DNA of 64,000 nt from Thermococcus sp. AM4 (lineage in GTDB: Archaea; Methanobacteriota_B; Thermococci; Thermococcales; Thermococcaceae). A program made the position numbers and the translations under genes. The first letter of the stretch is position 1, and every line of letters starts with the position of its first letter. This document shows, one piece after another, positions 34,388 to 44,050 of the stretch. The notes under the pieces are model-generated. The model made no database searches, had not been told where the DNA came from, and was given only the letters and a program-made list of their open reading frames with translations. The DNA lies in assembly GCF_000151205.2 (NCBI RefSeq), contig NC_016051.1, positions 310,001 to 374,000 on the forward strand, given 5' to 3'.

Positions 34388-35713
34388 ATGGGAAAGAGAG
34401 TTGTTATCATCGGCGGCGGAGCCGCTGGAATGAGCACCGCCTCACGCGTCAAGAGGCTAAAGCCGGAGTGGGACGTCAAGGTGTTTGAGGCAACGGAATG
34501 GGTCAGCCACGCGCCCTGCGGAATCCCCTACGTCGTTGAGGGCATCTCGCCGACGGAGAAGCTCATGCACTACCCGCCGGAAGTCTTCATCAAGAAGCGC
34601 GGCATAGACCTTCACCTTAAGGCTGAGGTTATAGAGGTCGGCCAGGGCTACGTCAGGGTCAGGGAAAATGGAGGGGAGCATACCTACGAATGGGATTATC
34701 TCGTCTTCGCCAACGGGGCCTCGCCCAGGGTTCCAGCGGTTGAGGGGGTCAACCTGCCCGGCGTCTTCAAGGCAGACCTCCCGCCCGATGCCGTTGCGAT
34801 AAGGGAATACATGGAGAAGAACCGCGTGGAGGACGTTGTAATCATCGGGGGCGGCTACATAGGCGTTGAAATGGCTGAAGCGTTTGCCGCCCAGGGCAAG
34901 AGGGTTACCCTCATAGAGCGCAACGAGAGGGTCATGGCGAAGGCCTTCGACAAGGAAATCACGGACGTCCTCGAGGAGGAGATGCGGAAGAGGATAAACC
35001 TCAGAACCCAGGAGATAGTCCTCAAGATCGAAGGTAGCGAGAGGGTCGAGAAAGTACTCACAGATGCCGGCGAGTACAAGGCCGATCTCGTAATCCTAGC
35101 CACCGGAATAAAGCCCAACGTCGAGCTGGCGAAGGAGATAGGCGTCAGGATAGGCGAGACCGGAGCGATATGGACGAACGAGAGGATGCAGACGAGCGTT
35201 GAGAACGTCTATGCAGCGGGAGACGTCGCCGAGACGAGGCACATCATAACCGGGAGGCGCGTCTGGATTCCGCTCGCTCCCGCTGGAAACAAGATGGGCT
35301 ACGTTGCCGGGAGCAACATAGCGGGCAGGGAAATCCACTTCCCCGGTGTGCTTGGAACGAGCGTCACCAAGTTCTTCGACGTCGAGATAGGCAAGACCGG
35401 TCTTACGGAGGCCGAGGCGATAAGGGAAGGCTACGACGTCAGGACGGCCTTCATAAAGGCCAGCACGAGGCCCCACTACTATCCGGGGGCGAGGCCGATA
35501 TGGCTGAAGGGCGTTGTGGACAACGAGACCAACAGACTTCTCGGCGTTCAGGCGGTGGGCGCTGAAATCCTCCCGAGGATTGACACGGCGGCGGCGATGC
35601 TGACGGCGGGTTTCACAACCAGGGACGCTTTCTTCACGGATCTTGCCTACGCACCGCCCTTCGCGCCGGTCTGGGACCCGCTCATAGTCCTTGCAAGGGT
35701 CCTCAAGTTCTGA
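34388..35713 (+). CDS. NAD(P)H:CoA-disulfide/sulfur oxidoreductase (NSR/CoADR/NOX family)
   Basis: A 441-residue FAD enzyme of the pyridine nucleotide-disulfide family. The FAD motif is [16 protein letters not shown] (5-20), the single redox cysteine is C44 in SHAPCGIPY, the NAD(P) motif is [17 protein letters not shown] (~156-172), and a C-terminal dimer domain follows ([18 protein letters not shown]). The single cysteine without a CxxC is typical of CoA-disulfide reductase and NADH oxidase, including Thermococcales NSR which reduces elemental sulfur with CoA. The promoter has a full SurR motif, which favours the sulfur-reductase role. GGTGATCC precedes the ATG. Enzymatic preference cannot be proven from sequence. 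Confidence 0.92.
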   Translation: MGKRVVIIGGGAAGMSTASRVKRLKPEWDVKVFEATEWVSHAPCGIPYVVEGISPTEKLMHYPPEVFIKKRGIDLHLKAEVIEVGQGYVRVRENGGEHTYEWDYLVFANGASPRVPAVEGVNLPGVFKADLPPDAVAIREYMEKNRVEDVVIIGGGYIGVEMAEAFAAQGKRVTLIERNERVMAKAFDKEITDVLEEEMRKRINLRTQEIVLKIEGSERVEKVLTDAGEYKADLVILATGIKPNVELAKEIGVRIGETGAIWTNERMQTSVENVYAAGDVAETRHIITGRRVWIPLAPAGNKMGYVAGSNIAGREIHFPGVLGTSVTKFFDVEIGKTGLTEAEAIREGYDVRTAFIKASTRPHYYPGARPIWLKGVVDNETNRLLGVQAVGAEILPRIDTAAAMLTAGFTTRDAFFTDLAYAPPFAPVWDPLIVLARVLKF

Positions 35714-35787
35714 CCCTCTTTTCTTACTCCCCTTTAACACCTGAAAACCTTAAAAGGAGCTTTTCCATTTCAGCCCGGGTGGTGATT

Positions 35788-37239
35788 ATGACCAAGGTGA
35801 AGCGTGAGAAGTGGAGCAACGAGTTCAGCGAGTGGTACAACGAGCTCCTCGAAACGGCTGGAATTATCGACAAGCGCTATCCGGTCAAGGGAATGAACGT
35901 CTGGCTTCCGTACGGGCTGAAAATCATGCGCAACATCGAGGCCTTCATAAGGGCCGAGATGGAGCGAACAGGCCACGAGGAGGTTCTGTTTCCGGCGCTC
36001 ATCCCCGAAACCGAGTTCCAGAAGGAGGCTGAGCACATAAAGGGCTTCGAGGACGAGGTTTACTGGGTAACGCATGCAGGTCTCGACCCCCTCGACGTCA
36101 GGCTCATTCTGAGGCCCACGAGCGAAACTGCCATGTACTCGATGTTCTCCCTCTGGATTCGCTCCCACGCGGATTTGCCCTTCAAGGTCTACCAGATAGT
36201 CAACGTCTACCGCTACGAAACCAAGCACACGAGGCCCCTCATTCGCGTTAGGGAAATCAGCAGGTTCTTCGAGGCCCACACGGCTCATGCCGACTTCGAA
36301 GATGCCGAGAGGCAGATAAAGGAGGACCTCGAGATATTCGACCGCCTCGCGAAGTTCCTCGCTTTACCCTACATAATCTCCAAGAGACCCGATTGGGACA
36401 AGTTCCCCGGCGCCTTTTACTCGCTCGGCGCCGAGATAATGATGCCCGACGGGAGGACGCTCCAGATAGGCACGATGCACAACTACAAGCAGAACTTCGC
36501 CAAAGCCTACAACATCCAGTACGAGACCGAAACTGGAGACCACGAGTATGCCCACCAGACGACCTTTGGAATGAGCGAGCGCCTTTTAGCGGCGGTCATA
36601 GCGGTTCACGGCGACGACAGCGGAATGGTTCTCCCGCCGACGATAGCGCCGATTCAGGTCGTTATCGTGCCCATTCCGAAGAAAGACGCAAACGTTGACG
36701 TCTTCGCCTACGCGAGGGAAATTGCTGAAGAGCTGAGAAAAGCGGGCTTCAGGGTGCATGTGGACGAGCGCGACATAAGGCCCGGAAGGAAGTACTACGA
36801 CTGGGAGCTTAAGGGCGTTCCCCTGAGAATAGAGGTCGGCCCCAGGGATGTGGAGGGAAGGAAAGCCGTCCTCGCGAGGCGCGACACCTTCGAGAAGGTA
36901 ACCGTCGAGCGCGATGCCATCGTCGAGGAAGTGAAGAAGACCCTCGACGCGATTCACGAGAACCTCTACAACCGCGCCAAGGAGTTCCTTGAGAGCCACA
37001 TCAAGCGCGTTGACACGATTGAGGAAGCCAAGGCCGTCTTCGAGGACAGACGTGGCATAGTCGAGATTCCCTGGTGCGGTGACGAGGAGTGCGGGCTTAA
37101 AATGGAGGAGGAGCTCGACGCAAAGATGCTCGGAACGCCCTACCCCGAGGAAAAGGCCAGAGAGGGCATCGAAGGCAAGAAGTGCCCGGTCTGCGGCAGG
37201 GAGGCGAAGTTCATAGCAAGGTTCGCGAGAACCTACTGA
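35788..37239 (+). CDS. proS: Prolyl-tRNA synthetase (archaeal type)
   Basis: A 483-residue class II aminoacyl-tRNA synthetase. Motif 2 lies in [20 protein letters not shown] and motif 3 in [24 protein letters not shown]; the anticodon-binding domain follows ([21 protein letters not shown]). A zinc-binding C-terminal extension with CGDEECG and CPVCG is characteristic of archaeal/eukaryotic-type ProRS, which lacks the bacterial editing insert. ATG 35788 follows GGTGGTGATT; the in-frame GTG at 35779 is part of that site. The next gene starts 26 bp downstream, so both may share a transcript. Confidence 0.97.
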   Translation: MTKVKREKWSNEFSEWYNELLETAGIIDKRYPVKGMNVWLPYGLKIMRNIEAFIRAEMERTGHEEVLFPALIPETEFQKEAEHIKGFEDEVYWVTHAGLDPLDVRLILRPTSETAMYSMFSLWIRSHADLPFKVYQIVNVYRYETKHTRPLIRVREISRFFEAHTAHADFEDAERQIKEDLEIFDRLAKFLALPYIISKRPDWDKFPGAFYSLGAEIMMPDGRTLQIGTMHNYKQNFAKAYNIQYETETGDHEYAHQTTFGMSERLLAAVIAVHGDDSGMVLPPTIAPIQVVIVPIPKKDANVDVFAYAREIAEELRKAGFRVHVDERDIRPGRKYYDWELKGVPLRIEVGPRDVEGRKAVLARRDTFEKVTVERDAIVEEVKKTLDAIHENLYNRAKEFLESHIKRVDTIEEAKAVFEDRRGIVEIPWCGDEECGLKMEEELDAKMLGTPYPEEKAREGIEGKKCPVCGREAKFIARFARTY

Positions 37240-37265
37240 TTCTTTTTCCCTTTCGGTGGTTTCCA

Positions 37266-38873
37266 ATGATTCTCGGAGTCCACGACGGCCACGACGCCGG
37301 GGCTGTTCTGATAGACGGCGAGAGGATTTTCGCGGTGAACGAGGAGCGCCTAAACCGGGTCAAGAAGTACAGGGGCTTCCCCGAGCTGAGCATCAAGGCC
37401 GTTCTCGAGATGGCAAACGCCGACCCGGAGGACGTTGAGGTAATAGCCGTCGCCGGGATTTTCAGGAAGCAGAAGCGCCTCGTCGAGCTTGAAAGAAGGT
37501 TGAAGGCCATCTTCGGCCCGGAGTTCAAGAGAAAGGTTCTATTCGTCGAGCACCACTTGGCTCACTCGGCGAGCGCCTACTACACCTCTGGCTGGCGCGA
37601 AGCTTTAGCGGTTAGCATAGACGCGGCCGGAGACGGTTTAAGCTCCTCGATTTACGTGGCGAGGGACGGCGAGATGATTAGGATAGCCCAGAGCACATAC
37701 ATAGACTCCCTCGGCGACTTCTATGCCTCGGTTACGGAGCTTTTGGGCTTCAAGCCGATGCGCCACGAGGGAAAGGTTATGAGCCTTGCCGCCTACGGGC
37801 GGCCGACCTACGATTTGAGCGCGATAATCGAGCTCAACGGACTGACCTTTGAAAACCATCTCAAGGTCATCGGCGTCGAGGCGACCAAAAAGCTGGCCGA
37901 GTTCTTCGGCTATCCCCTCTCAAAGGCGAAGGAGATAGCCAGCCAAATGAAGCGCGGAAAGCTCGACGGCGAGCTCCAGAGGAAGGCCATTGAGATAGCG
38001 GCGAGCGCGCAGAGGCACCTTGAGAAGCTCCTCGAGGAGCTCGGCGTTAAGCTGAGTTCGAAGGGCCTTCCTTTAGCCTACGCCGGCGGTGTTGCCCAGA
38101 ACGTCAAGGCCAACGCGGTTTTGAGAAAAATCTTCGGGGACGATAACCTGTGGGTCTTCCCCGCGATGGACGACGGTGGGCTGGCCTTTGGAGCGGCAAT
38201 CTTCGTCAAGGCTCAGCTCGAGAGGCTCGACGGAAGATGGAAGCCCTTCAAGCTCAAGCACGTCTACCTCGGCCCGTCCTATGAGAGGACTTACGTTGAG
38301 GAGCTCCTGAAAAAGGAGGGGCTCGAGTTTGAGGAAGTCGACGAAAAGTTCGTTGCCGACGTCCTGAGCGAGGGGAAGCTCGTCGGCTTCTTCCAGGGGG
38401 CGATGGAGTTCGGACCGAGGGCCCTTGGCAACCGCTCGATTCTGGCGAATCCTTCCGACGAAAAGGTTAAGGAGAGGCTCAACTTAGCTCTCAAAAGGGA
38501 CATCTTCCAGCCCTTCGCGCCCTCGCTCCTCTGGGAGAAGGCCGAGGAATACCTTGAAGACCTCGAAGGCAGGCCGAACGAGTTCATGACGATGAGCTAC
38601 ACCGCGGGCGAAGAGTTCCAAAAGCTCGCTCCGGCTGTCGTTCACGTGGACGGCACGACGAGGCCTCAAGCTGTGAGGAAGGATGTGAATCCGAGCTACT
38701 ACGAAGTCATTAAGGCCTTCGAGGGGAGAACCGGCATCGGGGCCGTGCTGAACACGAGCTTCAACATGCACGGCGAACCGATAGTCTGCTCGCCAGGGGA
38801 CGCGCTGAGGACGTTCAGGAAGGCCGGACTGGACGTTCTGGTTATAGAGGAGTTTGCCATCGAAGGGCAGTGA
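37266..38873 (+). CDS. Carbamoyltransferase, NodU/TobZ family
   Basis: A 535-residue enzyme with an ASKHA-type N-terminal Kae1-like domain (MILGVHDGHDAGAVLIDGER, VEHHLAHSASAYYTSG, SIDAAGDGLSS) and a C-terminal YrdC-like lobe region (FFQGAMEFGPRALGNRSIL, NTSFNMHGEPIVCSP). Family members use carbamoyl phosphate and ATP to carbamoylate hydroxyl groups of sugars or antibiotics through carbamoyladenylate. The natural acceptor here is unknown; a surface polysaccharide or modified nucleotide is possible. ATG 37266 follows GGTGG; the frame extends upstream into the end of proS but without a start signal there. It lies 26 bp after proS. Confidence 0.9.
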   Translation: MILGVHDGHDAGAVLIDGERIFAVNEERLNRVKKYRGFPELSIKAVLEMANADPEDVEVIAVAGIFRKQKRLVELERRLKAIFGPEFKRKVLFVEHHLAHSASAYYTSGWREALAVSIDAAGDGLSSSIYVARDGEMIRIAQSTYIDSLGDFYASVTELLGFKPMRHEGKVMSLAAYGRPTYDLSAIIELNGLTFENHLKVIGVEATKKLAEFFGYPLSKAKEIASQMKRGKLDGELQRKAIEIAASAQRHLEKLLEELGVKLSSKGLPLAYAGGVAQNVKANAVLRKIFGDDNLWVFPAMDDGGLAFGAAIFVKAQLERLDGRWKPFKLKHVYLGPSYERTYVEELLKKEGLEFEEVDEKFVADVLSEGKLVGFFQGAMEFGPRALGNRSILANPSDEKVKERLNLALKRDIFQPFAPSLLWEKAEEYLEDLEGRPNEFMTMSYTAGEEFQKLAPAVVHVDGTTRPQAVRKDVNPSYYEVIKAFEGRTGIGAVLNTSFNMHGEPIVCSPGDALRTFRKAGLDVLVIEEFAIEGQ

Positions 38874-38960
38874 GGGAGAGCTCTCCGTCCCTATCACTCG
38901 AAATTGACAAATTCAAGTCCAAACGCGATTAGTTAACTTTTTAAACCCGCCCCTTAAGTT

Positions 38961-39025
38961 ATGGACGGAACTCGTGAGGTCCCCCCGAAAAAGGCGGGTT
39001 TCCCGCCCGAGGGGACCGAGGTTCG
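38961..39025 (+). ncRNA. Candidate structured RNA with a kink-turn, upstream of EF-1alpha
   Basis: The sequence can fold as a long hairpin. The basal stem pairs GAACT (38968-38972) with GGTTC (39020-39024). A 3-base bulge CGT and tandem sheared G-A pairs (GA 38976-38977 opposite GA 39018-39019) follow, then a stem GGTCCCC/GGGGACC (38978-38984 with 39011-39017), an internal loop, and a terminal GGCGGG-TTT-CCCGCC hairpin (38993-39007). Stem, 3-nt bulge, GA/GA, stem is the kink-turn rule, a binding site for L7Ae. A TATA-like CTTTTTAAAC at 38937-38946 predicts initiation near 38965. It could be an independent sRNA or part of a longer EF-1alpha leader. No ACA box was found. Confidence 0.5.
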
Positions 39026-39029
39026 AAAG

Positions 39030-39039
39030 ATTTAAAAAG
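39030..39039 (+). promoter_or_regulatory. Proximal TATA box for EF-1alpha
   Basis: ATTTAAAAAG lies 47-56 bases before the ATG at 39086, predicting a start near 39060 and a ~25-base leader with GGAGGTG at 39072-39078. It is downstream of the kink-turn RNA, so a transcript from here would exclude that structure. Confidence 0.65.
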
Positions 39040-39085
39040 CCATCCTAGTCAACGAGACTAGACCAAAATCTGGAGGTGTTTGGAA

Positions 39086-40372
39086 ATGGCTAAGGAGAAG
39101 CCACACGTTAATATAGTCTTTATAGGCCACGTCGACCACGGAAAGAGCACCACCATCGGAAGGCTGCTCTTCGACACCGCCAACATACCGGAGAACATCA
39201 TCAAGAAGTTCGAGGAGATGGGTGAGAAGGGTAAGTCCTTCAAGTTCGCCTGGGTCATGGACAGGCTCAAGGAGGAGCGCGAGAGGGGTATCACCATCGA
39301 CGTCGCCCACACCAAGTTCGAGACCCCGCACAGGTACATCACCATCATCGACGCTCCGGGCCACAGGGACTTCGTTAAGAACATGATTACCGGTGCCAGC
39401 CAGGCCGACGCTGCCGTTCTCATCGTCGCTGCCACCGACGGTGTCATGCCCCAGACCAAGGAGCACGCCTTCCTTGCCAGGACCCTCGGTATCAACCACA
39501 TAATCGTGGCCATCAACAAGATGGACATGGTTAACTACGACCAGAAGGCCTTCGAGAAGGTCAAGGCCCAGGTCGAGAAGCTCCTCAAGATGCTCGGCTA
39601 CAAGGACTTCCCGGTCATCCCGATCAGCGCTTGGGAGGGCGACAACGTCGTCAAGAAGAGCGACAAGATGCCCTGGTACAAGGGTCCGACCCTCATCGAG
39701 GCCCTCGACCAGATACCCGAGCCGCCGAAGCCGACCGACAAGCCGCTCCGCATCCCGATCCAGGACGTCTACTCAATCAAGGGTGTCGGTACCGTTCCGG
39801 TCGGCCGTGTCGAGACCGGTGTCCTCCGCGTTGGAGACGTCGTCATCTTCGAGCCGGCCTCAACGATCTTCCACAAGCCCATCCAGGGTGAGGTCAAGTC
39901 CATCGAGATGCACCACGAGCCGCTCCAGGAAGCCCTTCCGGGTGACAACATCGGATTCAACGTCCGTGGCGTTGGTAAGAACGACATAAAGCGCGGTGAC
40001 GTCGCCGGACACACCACCAACCCGCCGACCGTCGTCAGGCCGAAGGACACCTTCAAGGCCCAGATCATCGTCCTCAACCACCCGACCGCCATTACCGTCG
40101 GCTACACCCCGGTCCTCCACGCCCACACCACCCAGGTCGCCGTCAGGTTCGAGCAGCTCCTCGCCAAGCTCGACCCGAGGACTGGAAACATCGTCGAGGA
40201 GAACCCGCAGTTCATCAAGACCGGTGACTCCGCCATCGTCATCCTCAGGCCGACCAAGGCCATGGTCATCGAGCCGGTCAAGGAGATCCCGCAGATGGGC
40301 CGCTTCGCCATCCGTGACATGGGCCAGACCGTCGCTGCTGGTATGGTTATCTCCATCCAGAAGGCCGAGTGA
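39086..40372 (+). CDS. tuf: Translation elongation factor EF-1alpha
   Basis: A 428-residue GTPase that delivers aminoacyl-tRNA to the ribosome. The G motifs are intact: GHVDHGKST (G1), DAPGHRDF (G3), NKMD (G4) and SAW (G5); two beta-barrel domains follow. Third-position C/G bias is extreme, as expected for a very highly expressed gene. ATG 39086 follows GGAGGTG by eight bases. The downstream gene is S10, then tRNA-Ser, the usual Thermococcales order. Two possible promoters lie upstream with a kink-turn RNA between them. Confidence 0.99.
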   Translation: MAKEKPHVNIVFIGHVDHGKSTTIGRLLFDTANIPENIIKKFEEMGEKGKSFKFAWVMDRLKEERERGITIDVAHTKFETPHRYITIIDAPGHRDFVKNMITGASQADAAVLIVAATDGVMPQTKEHAFLARTLGINHIIVAINKMDMVNYDQKAFEKVKAQVEKLLKMLGYKDFPVIPISAWEGDNVVKKSDKMPWYKGPTLIEALDQIPEPPKPTDKPLRIPIQDVYSIKGVGTVPVGRVETGVLRVGDVVIFEPASTIFHKPIQGEVKSIEMHHEPLQEALPGDNIGFNVRGVGKNDIKRGDVAGHTTNPPTVVRPKDTFKAQIIVLNHPTAITVGYTPVLHAHTTQVAVRFEQLLAKLDPRTGNIVEENPQFIKTGDSAIVILRPTKAMVIEPVKEIPQMGRFAIRDMGQTVAAGMVISIQKAE

Positions 40373-40419
40373 AGGCCTTCTCTGACTTTTCCTATCCTTA
40401 ACTTTTAGGAGGGACGGAA

Positions 40420-40728
40420 ATGCAGAAGGCAAGGATTAAGCTCGCGAGCACGAACATCAAGGCCCTCAACGAGGTCACAGACCAGATCAAGCAGATCGCC
40501 GAGAGAACCGGCGTCAGGATGAGCGGTCCGATACCGCTCCCGACCAAGAGGATAAGGATAACCACCAGGAAGAGCCCCGACGGAGAGGGCACCGCCACCT
40601 TCGACAGGTTCGAGCTTCGCGTTCACAAGAGGCTCGTCGACATCGAGGCCGACGAGAGGGCCATGCGCCAGATTATGCGCATCCGCGTTCCTGAAGACGT
40701 TACCATCGAGATCGAGCTCATCTCCTGA
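40420..40728 (+). CDS. rps10: 30S ribosomal protein S10
   Basis: A 102-residue small-subunit protein. The sequence [40 protein letters not shown] and [20 protein letters not shown] is typical of archaeal S10/S20e. It starts 47 bp after EF-1alpha with an AGGAGGGACGG ribosome site and should share its transcript. Codon bias is strong. Archaeal S10 lies outside the main ribosomal protein clusters and beside EF-1alpha, as here. Confidence 0.98.
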   Translation: MQKARIKLASTNIKALNEVTDQIKQIAERTGVRMSGPIPLPTKRIRITTRKSPDGEGTATFDRFELRVHKRLVDIEADERAMRQIMRIRVPEDVTIEIELIS

Positions 40729-40744
40729 TCCCTCTCATTTATGC

Positions 40745-40831
40745 GCCGGGGTAGCCTAGCCTGGGAAGGCGCGGGCCTGGAGAGTCCGTGGGCGTTAGCC
40801 CGCCAGGGTTCAAATCCCTGCCCCGGCGCCA
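40745..40831 (+). tRNA. tRNA-Ser (anticodon GGA)
   Basis: A full cloverleaf can be drawn. The acceptor stem GCCGGGG (40745-40751) pairs with CCCCGGC (40821-40827), discriminator G, and CCA is encoded at 40829-40831. The D stem is GCC/GGC; the anticodon stem CGGGC/GTCCG carries loop CTGGAGA with anticodon GGA; the variable arm is long (GGGC-GTTA-GCCC), the class II feature of serine tRNAs; the T arm is CAGGG-TTCAAAT-CCCTG. No intron. It lies 16 bp after S10. Confidence 0.96.
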
Positions 40832-41078
40832 AAACCCTTCTTCCTCTGCTTATAGTCTTTGATGCTCCCCTTTTGTGCAGAAATTGTTCATCGTGGGCTT
40901 TCTCTGTCTCTTGAGGGATTTAAGCGGACACTTGTGTCTCCGGAATTATTTCCGTCCTTTACTTTACAAACAGAAAGATTAGGTCGCCCTTTTGAAGAAA
41001 AGTTTATAACCCTTGGGTCCGAGTTACCTATGTACAGCTCCGTACTAATGAACTTGAATGATCATTGAGGTGGTGGGT

Positions 41079-42338
41079 ATGCAGAAAAAACTCGAAAGGA
41101 AGCTCGCGTCCGAGCCCCTCAATTTCGAGTCCTTCTTCTCCGAGAAGGCCCTCGGTATGAAGGCCTCGGAGATTAGGGAGCTCCTCAAGCTCGTCGAGAC
41201 GAGCGATGTTATCAGCTTGGCGGGAGGTTTGCCCGCTCCCGAAACGTTTCCAGTTGAGGTCATCAAGAAGATCGCCCAGGAGGTTCTCACGAAGCACGCC
41301 GACAAGGCCCTGCAGTACGGAACGACAAAGGGCTTCACGCCCCTCCGGCTTGCCCTCGCCAAGTGGATGGAGAGGCGCTACGGCGTTCCGATGAGCAAGG
41401 TCGAGATAATGATGGTCGCAGGCAGTCAGCAGGCCCTCGACCTCATCGGAAGGGTCTTCATAGATCCCGGCGACATCGTGGTTGTTGAGGCGCCGACTTA
41501 TCTCGCGGCGCTCAACGCTTTCAAGTACTACGACCCCGAGTTCGTGAGCATTCCCATGGATCACGACGGAATGAGGATAGACCTACTCGAGGAGAAGCTC
41601 GAGGAGCTGAAGAGGGAAGGCAGGCGCGTTAAGTTCGTCTACACCGTCTCGACTTTCCAGAACCCGATGGGCGTCACCATGAGCCTCGACAGGAGGAAGA
41701 AGCTCATAGAGCTCGCCAAGGAGTACGACTTCCTCATCGTTGAGGACAACCCCTACAGCGAGCTCCGCTACTCGGGTGAGCCCGTTCCGCCGATAAAGCA
41801 CTTCGACGACGAGGGCCGCGTCCTCTACCTCGGAACGTTCTCCAAGATACTCGCCCCAGGCTTCCGTCTCGGCTGGATCTCGGCCCACCCGCACTTCATA
41901 AGGAAGATTGAGATAGCCAAGCAGGCAGTTGACCTCTGCGCCAACACCCTTGCCCAGGTCATAGCCTGGAAGTACGTTGAGGACGGCCACCTCGACGAGC
42001 ACATACCGGAGATAATCGAGTTCTACCGGCCGAGGCGTGATGCAATGCTTGAAGCCCTCGAGGAGTTCATGCCAGAGGGCGTCGAGTGGACAAAGCCGGA
42101 CGGAGGAATGTTCGTTTGGGTCACCCTGCCCGAGGGGATAGACACCAAGCTCATGATGGAGAAGGCCGTCGCTAAGGGCGTCGCCTACGTTCCCGGTGAG
42201 GCCTTCTTCGCCCACCGCGACGTCAAGAACACCCTCAGGCTGAACTTCACCTACGTCCCCGAGGAGACCATACGTGAAGGCGTCAAGAGGCTCGCGGAGA
42301 CGATTGAGGAGGAGCTTAAGAGGCTCAAGAGGGTCTGA
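41079..42338 (+). CDS. PLP-dependent aminotransferase (aromatic/2-aminoadipate type, class I)
   Basis: A 419-residue fold-type I aminotransferase. The N-terminal ISLAGGLPAPETFP, the SQQALDLIGRVF cofactor region, the PLP-contact NPYSELRYSG, and the Schiff-base lysine in LGTFSKILAPGFRLGW are all present. It resembles Thermococcales aromatic aminotransferases and the kynurenine/alpha-aminoadipate group, so transamination of Phe, Tyr or Trp with 2-oxoglutarate is likely; the exact amino acid range is inferred. ATG 41079 follows GAGGTGGTGGGT; the in-frame start at 41058 precedes that site. A TATA box (AGTTTATAAC) lies near 41000-41009. Confidence 0.9.
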   Translation: MQKKLERKLASEPLNFESFFSEKALGMKASEIRELLKLVETSDVISLAGGLPAPETFPVEVIKKIAQEVLTKHADKALQYGTTKGFTPLRLALAKWMERRYGVPMSKVEIMMVAGSQQALDLIGRVFIDPGDIVVVEAPTYLAALNAFKYYDPEFVSIPMDHDGMRIDLLEEKLEELKREGRRVKFVYTVSTFQNPMGVTMSLDRRKKLIELAKEYDFLIVEDNPYSELRYSGEPVPPIKHFDDEGRVLYLGTFSKILAPGFRLGWISAHPHFIRKIEIAKQAVDLCANTLAQVIAWKYVEDGHLDEHIPEIIEFYRPRRDAMLEALEEFMPEGVEWTKPDGGMFVWVTLPEGIDTKLMMEKAVAKGVAYVPGEAFFAHRDVKNTLRLNFTYVPEETIREGVKRLAETIEEELKRLKRV

Positions 42339-42390
42339 GGCAACGTTTTTATAACCCTTTTTCTATTTGGTTATCCTGTGGGGGATGCTT

Positions 42391-43167
42391 ATGAAACCTG
42401 TGATCGTGATAATAGCGGGCAGTTTCAACGATGTTAAATCGAAGTGGATCCTCCACCACTCCCGTGCCATCGACCGCGCCGGTGGAATCCCCGTGATTTA
42501 CACGAGTCCGGGGGATCCAAGGGACGTTGTTGAGATAGCGGACGGAATTCTGCTGACCGAGGGGCCGGACATACATCCATATTTCTACGGTGAGGATCCC
42601 TCCCCAAACATCAAGAACGTCGATTACAGCAGGGACAAGTTTGAGATAGAGCTCTTCCGCAGGGCCCAGAGCATGGACATTCCCGTCCTCGGCGTGGGCA
42701 GGGGAATGCAGATAATGAACATCGCAATGAACGGAACCATGTATCAGGATCTCCAGCGGGAAATTCCCAAGGCGATAAAGCACGACTGGGATCCCCTGAC
42801 CGTCGATCCGGGCCAGAGGCTTCACAGCATAAGGCTGAAAACCTCATCAAAGCTCTACGATATACTCAAGGATAAGCTCGACGTGTCGAGCACCAACGAG
42901 GTGTTCATCCACGTCAACAGCTTCCACCACCAGGGCATAAAGCGGGTGGGAGAAGGCTTCAGGGCCGTCGCTTTTTCAATAGACGGTATTGCCGAGGCTA
43001 TTGAATCTAAAGAAGGTTTCTACATAGGCGTCCAGTGGAACCCCCAGTTCCTCCCGGAGATGATAGCCCTCTACGAGGCCTTCGTCAGGGCCGCAAAGGA
43101 GAGTCAGAGGAGGAGAATAGAGAGGGAGCAGATTGAGGTAGAGGCAGAGGATCAGGGCACTAGGTGA
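42391..43167 (+). CDS. Class I glutamine-amidotransferase-like protein (PuuD fold) lacking the catalytic triad
   Basis: A 258-residue protein of the gamma-glutamyl-GABA hydrolase-like family: ILLTEGPDIHPYFYGEDP and HVNSFHHQGIKRVGEGF are family segments. The nucleophile elbow, usually GICRGMQ, reads GVGRGMQ, so the cysteine is G103. The usual VQWHPE reads VQWNPQ, so the histidine is N217 and the glutamate Q219. All three triad residues are replaced while the rest of the fold is well kept, so it is probably a binding or regulatory pseudoenzyme. ATG 42391 follows GGGGGAT. It converges with and overlaps by 16 bp the radical SAM gene. Confidence 0.8.
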   Translation: MKPVIVIIAGSFNDVKSKWILHHSRAIDRAGGIPVIYTSPGDPRDVVEIADGILLTEGPDIHPYFYGEDPSPNIKNVDYSRDKFEIELFRRAQSMDIPVLGVGRGMQIMNIAMNGTMYQDLQREIPKAIKHDWDPLTVDPGQRLHSIRLKTSSKLYDILKDKLDVSSTNEVFIHVNSFHHQGIKRVGEGFRAVAFSIDGIAEAIESKEGFYIGVQWNPQFLPEMIALYEAFVRAAKESQRRRIEREQIEVEAEDQGTR

Positions 43168-43994
43168 GACCCATCGCAGCTCGGATACGAGCGGTAGCCC
43201 TCCCTGCACGAACCGAAGGTTATCCCCAGTTTTGTTATCTCCCTTTCCGCCTCGCGCAGGATACGGAAGCGTAGCTCCCTCGGCAGGTAGTAGTAGCCGC
43301 CGATTCTTTTTCCCTTCTCGTACAGCGGCCACAGCCTTTTCATTAACTCGGGAAACTTGGCGAACATTCTCGCCTTGGAGTCGGGTCTAAGCTTGAGGGT
43401 TGAAACCGTTATGTGGCTGACAAAGCTCAGGGCCTCAAGGGTCTCTTTGAAGTCCTCCCACGTGTAGAAGGGTATTATCGGATCGATTCTCGCGTAAACC
43501 GGTATTCCCGCCTTTTTGGCCTTTTTTAAAGCCCGTATTCTGGCCCTCGGTGAGGGAGCGTTTGGTTCGAGGAGTTTAGCTTTTCTCTCGTCAACCGTCG
43601 TCACGGTGATTCCGACGGCACAGCGGAGCTCGCTCAGAAGGTCTATATCCCGCTCGAAGACGTCCGATTTGGTGAGGAGCAGACAGCGGACGTCGTAGCG
43701 TTTGAAGAGCTCAAGGACCTTCCGCGTTATCCCGAGCTCGCGCTCGATCGTTGGATATGGGTCTGATGAGTAGGAGAGGGCTATGATGTAGCGCCTGTCG
43801 AACTTTCTGAGTTCCCTCTCCAGCTTTGGTAAGAGGCCCTCCTTCGTCCTCACGCGGAAGGCGTTGGGGATATAGCTCGTTATGTAGCAGTAGACGCAGG
43901 CGTGGTCGCAGCCGGTGTAGACGTTCAGGGTGTACTTGAAGGGGCATGTGCAGAGCTTCGCCTTCCAGGGGTCGAAAGGACGGATGTAGCCCAT
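43152..43994 (-). CDS. Radical SAM protein (spore photoproduct lyase-like/Rv2578c-type)
   Basis: A 280-residue protein with the cluster-binding CX3CX2C motif GCDHACVYCY (about residues 28-37), followed by segments of a partial TIM barrel (IIALSYSSDPYPTIE, LLLTKSDVFERDIDLL, VGITVTTVDE, GIPVYARIDPIIPFYTWEDF). This pattern belongs to a widespread uncharacterised group related to DNA photoproduct lyase. Substrate not known. Its 3' end overlaps that of the amidotransferase-like gene by 16 bp in convergent orientation. A TATA-like stretch lies before its ATG, divergent from the OsmC gene. Confidence 0.85.
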   Translation of the reverse strand: MGYIRPFDPWKAKLCTCPFKYTLNVYTGCDHACVYCYITSYIPNAFRVRTKEGLLPKLERELRKFDRRYIIALSYSSDPYPTIERELGITRKVLELFKRYDVRCLLLTKSDVFERDIDLLSELRCAVGITVTTVDERKAKLLEPNAPSPRARIRALKKAKKAGIPVYARIDPIIPFYTWEDFKETLEALSFVSHITVSTLKLRPDSKARMFAKFPELMKRLWPLYEKGKRIGGYYYLPRELRFRILREAEREITKLGITFGSCREGYRSYPSCDGSHLVP

Positions 43995-44050
43995 GACAGG
44001 AAATACGAAAACACCTTAAAACCCCTATCGATACCCCTACGGTGGTTGAA

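Noticed and set aside
38968-39024. Intrinsic terminator for the carbamoyltransferase gene
   Set aside because: Although hairpin-like, it has no T-tract after it, carries its own upstream TATA box and shows kink-turn geometry; archaeal termination uses T-runs and not stem-loops.
39860-40432. Antisense open frame covering the end of EF-1alpha
   Set aside because: It is a by-product of the extreme codon bias of EF-1alpha; composition rich in D, G, V and L without recognisable domains.
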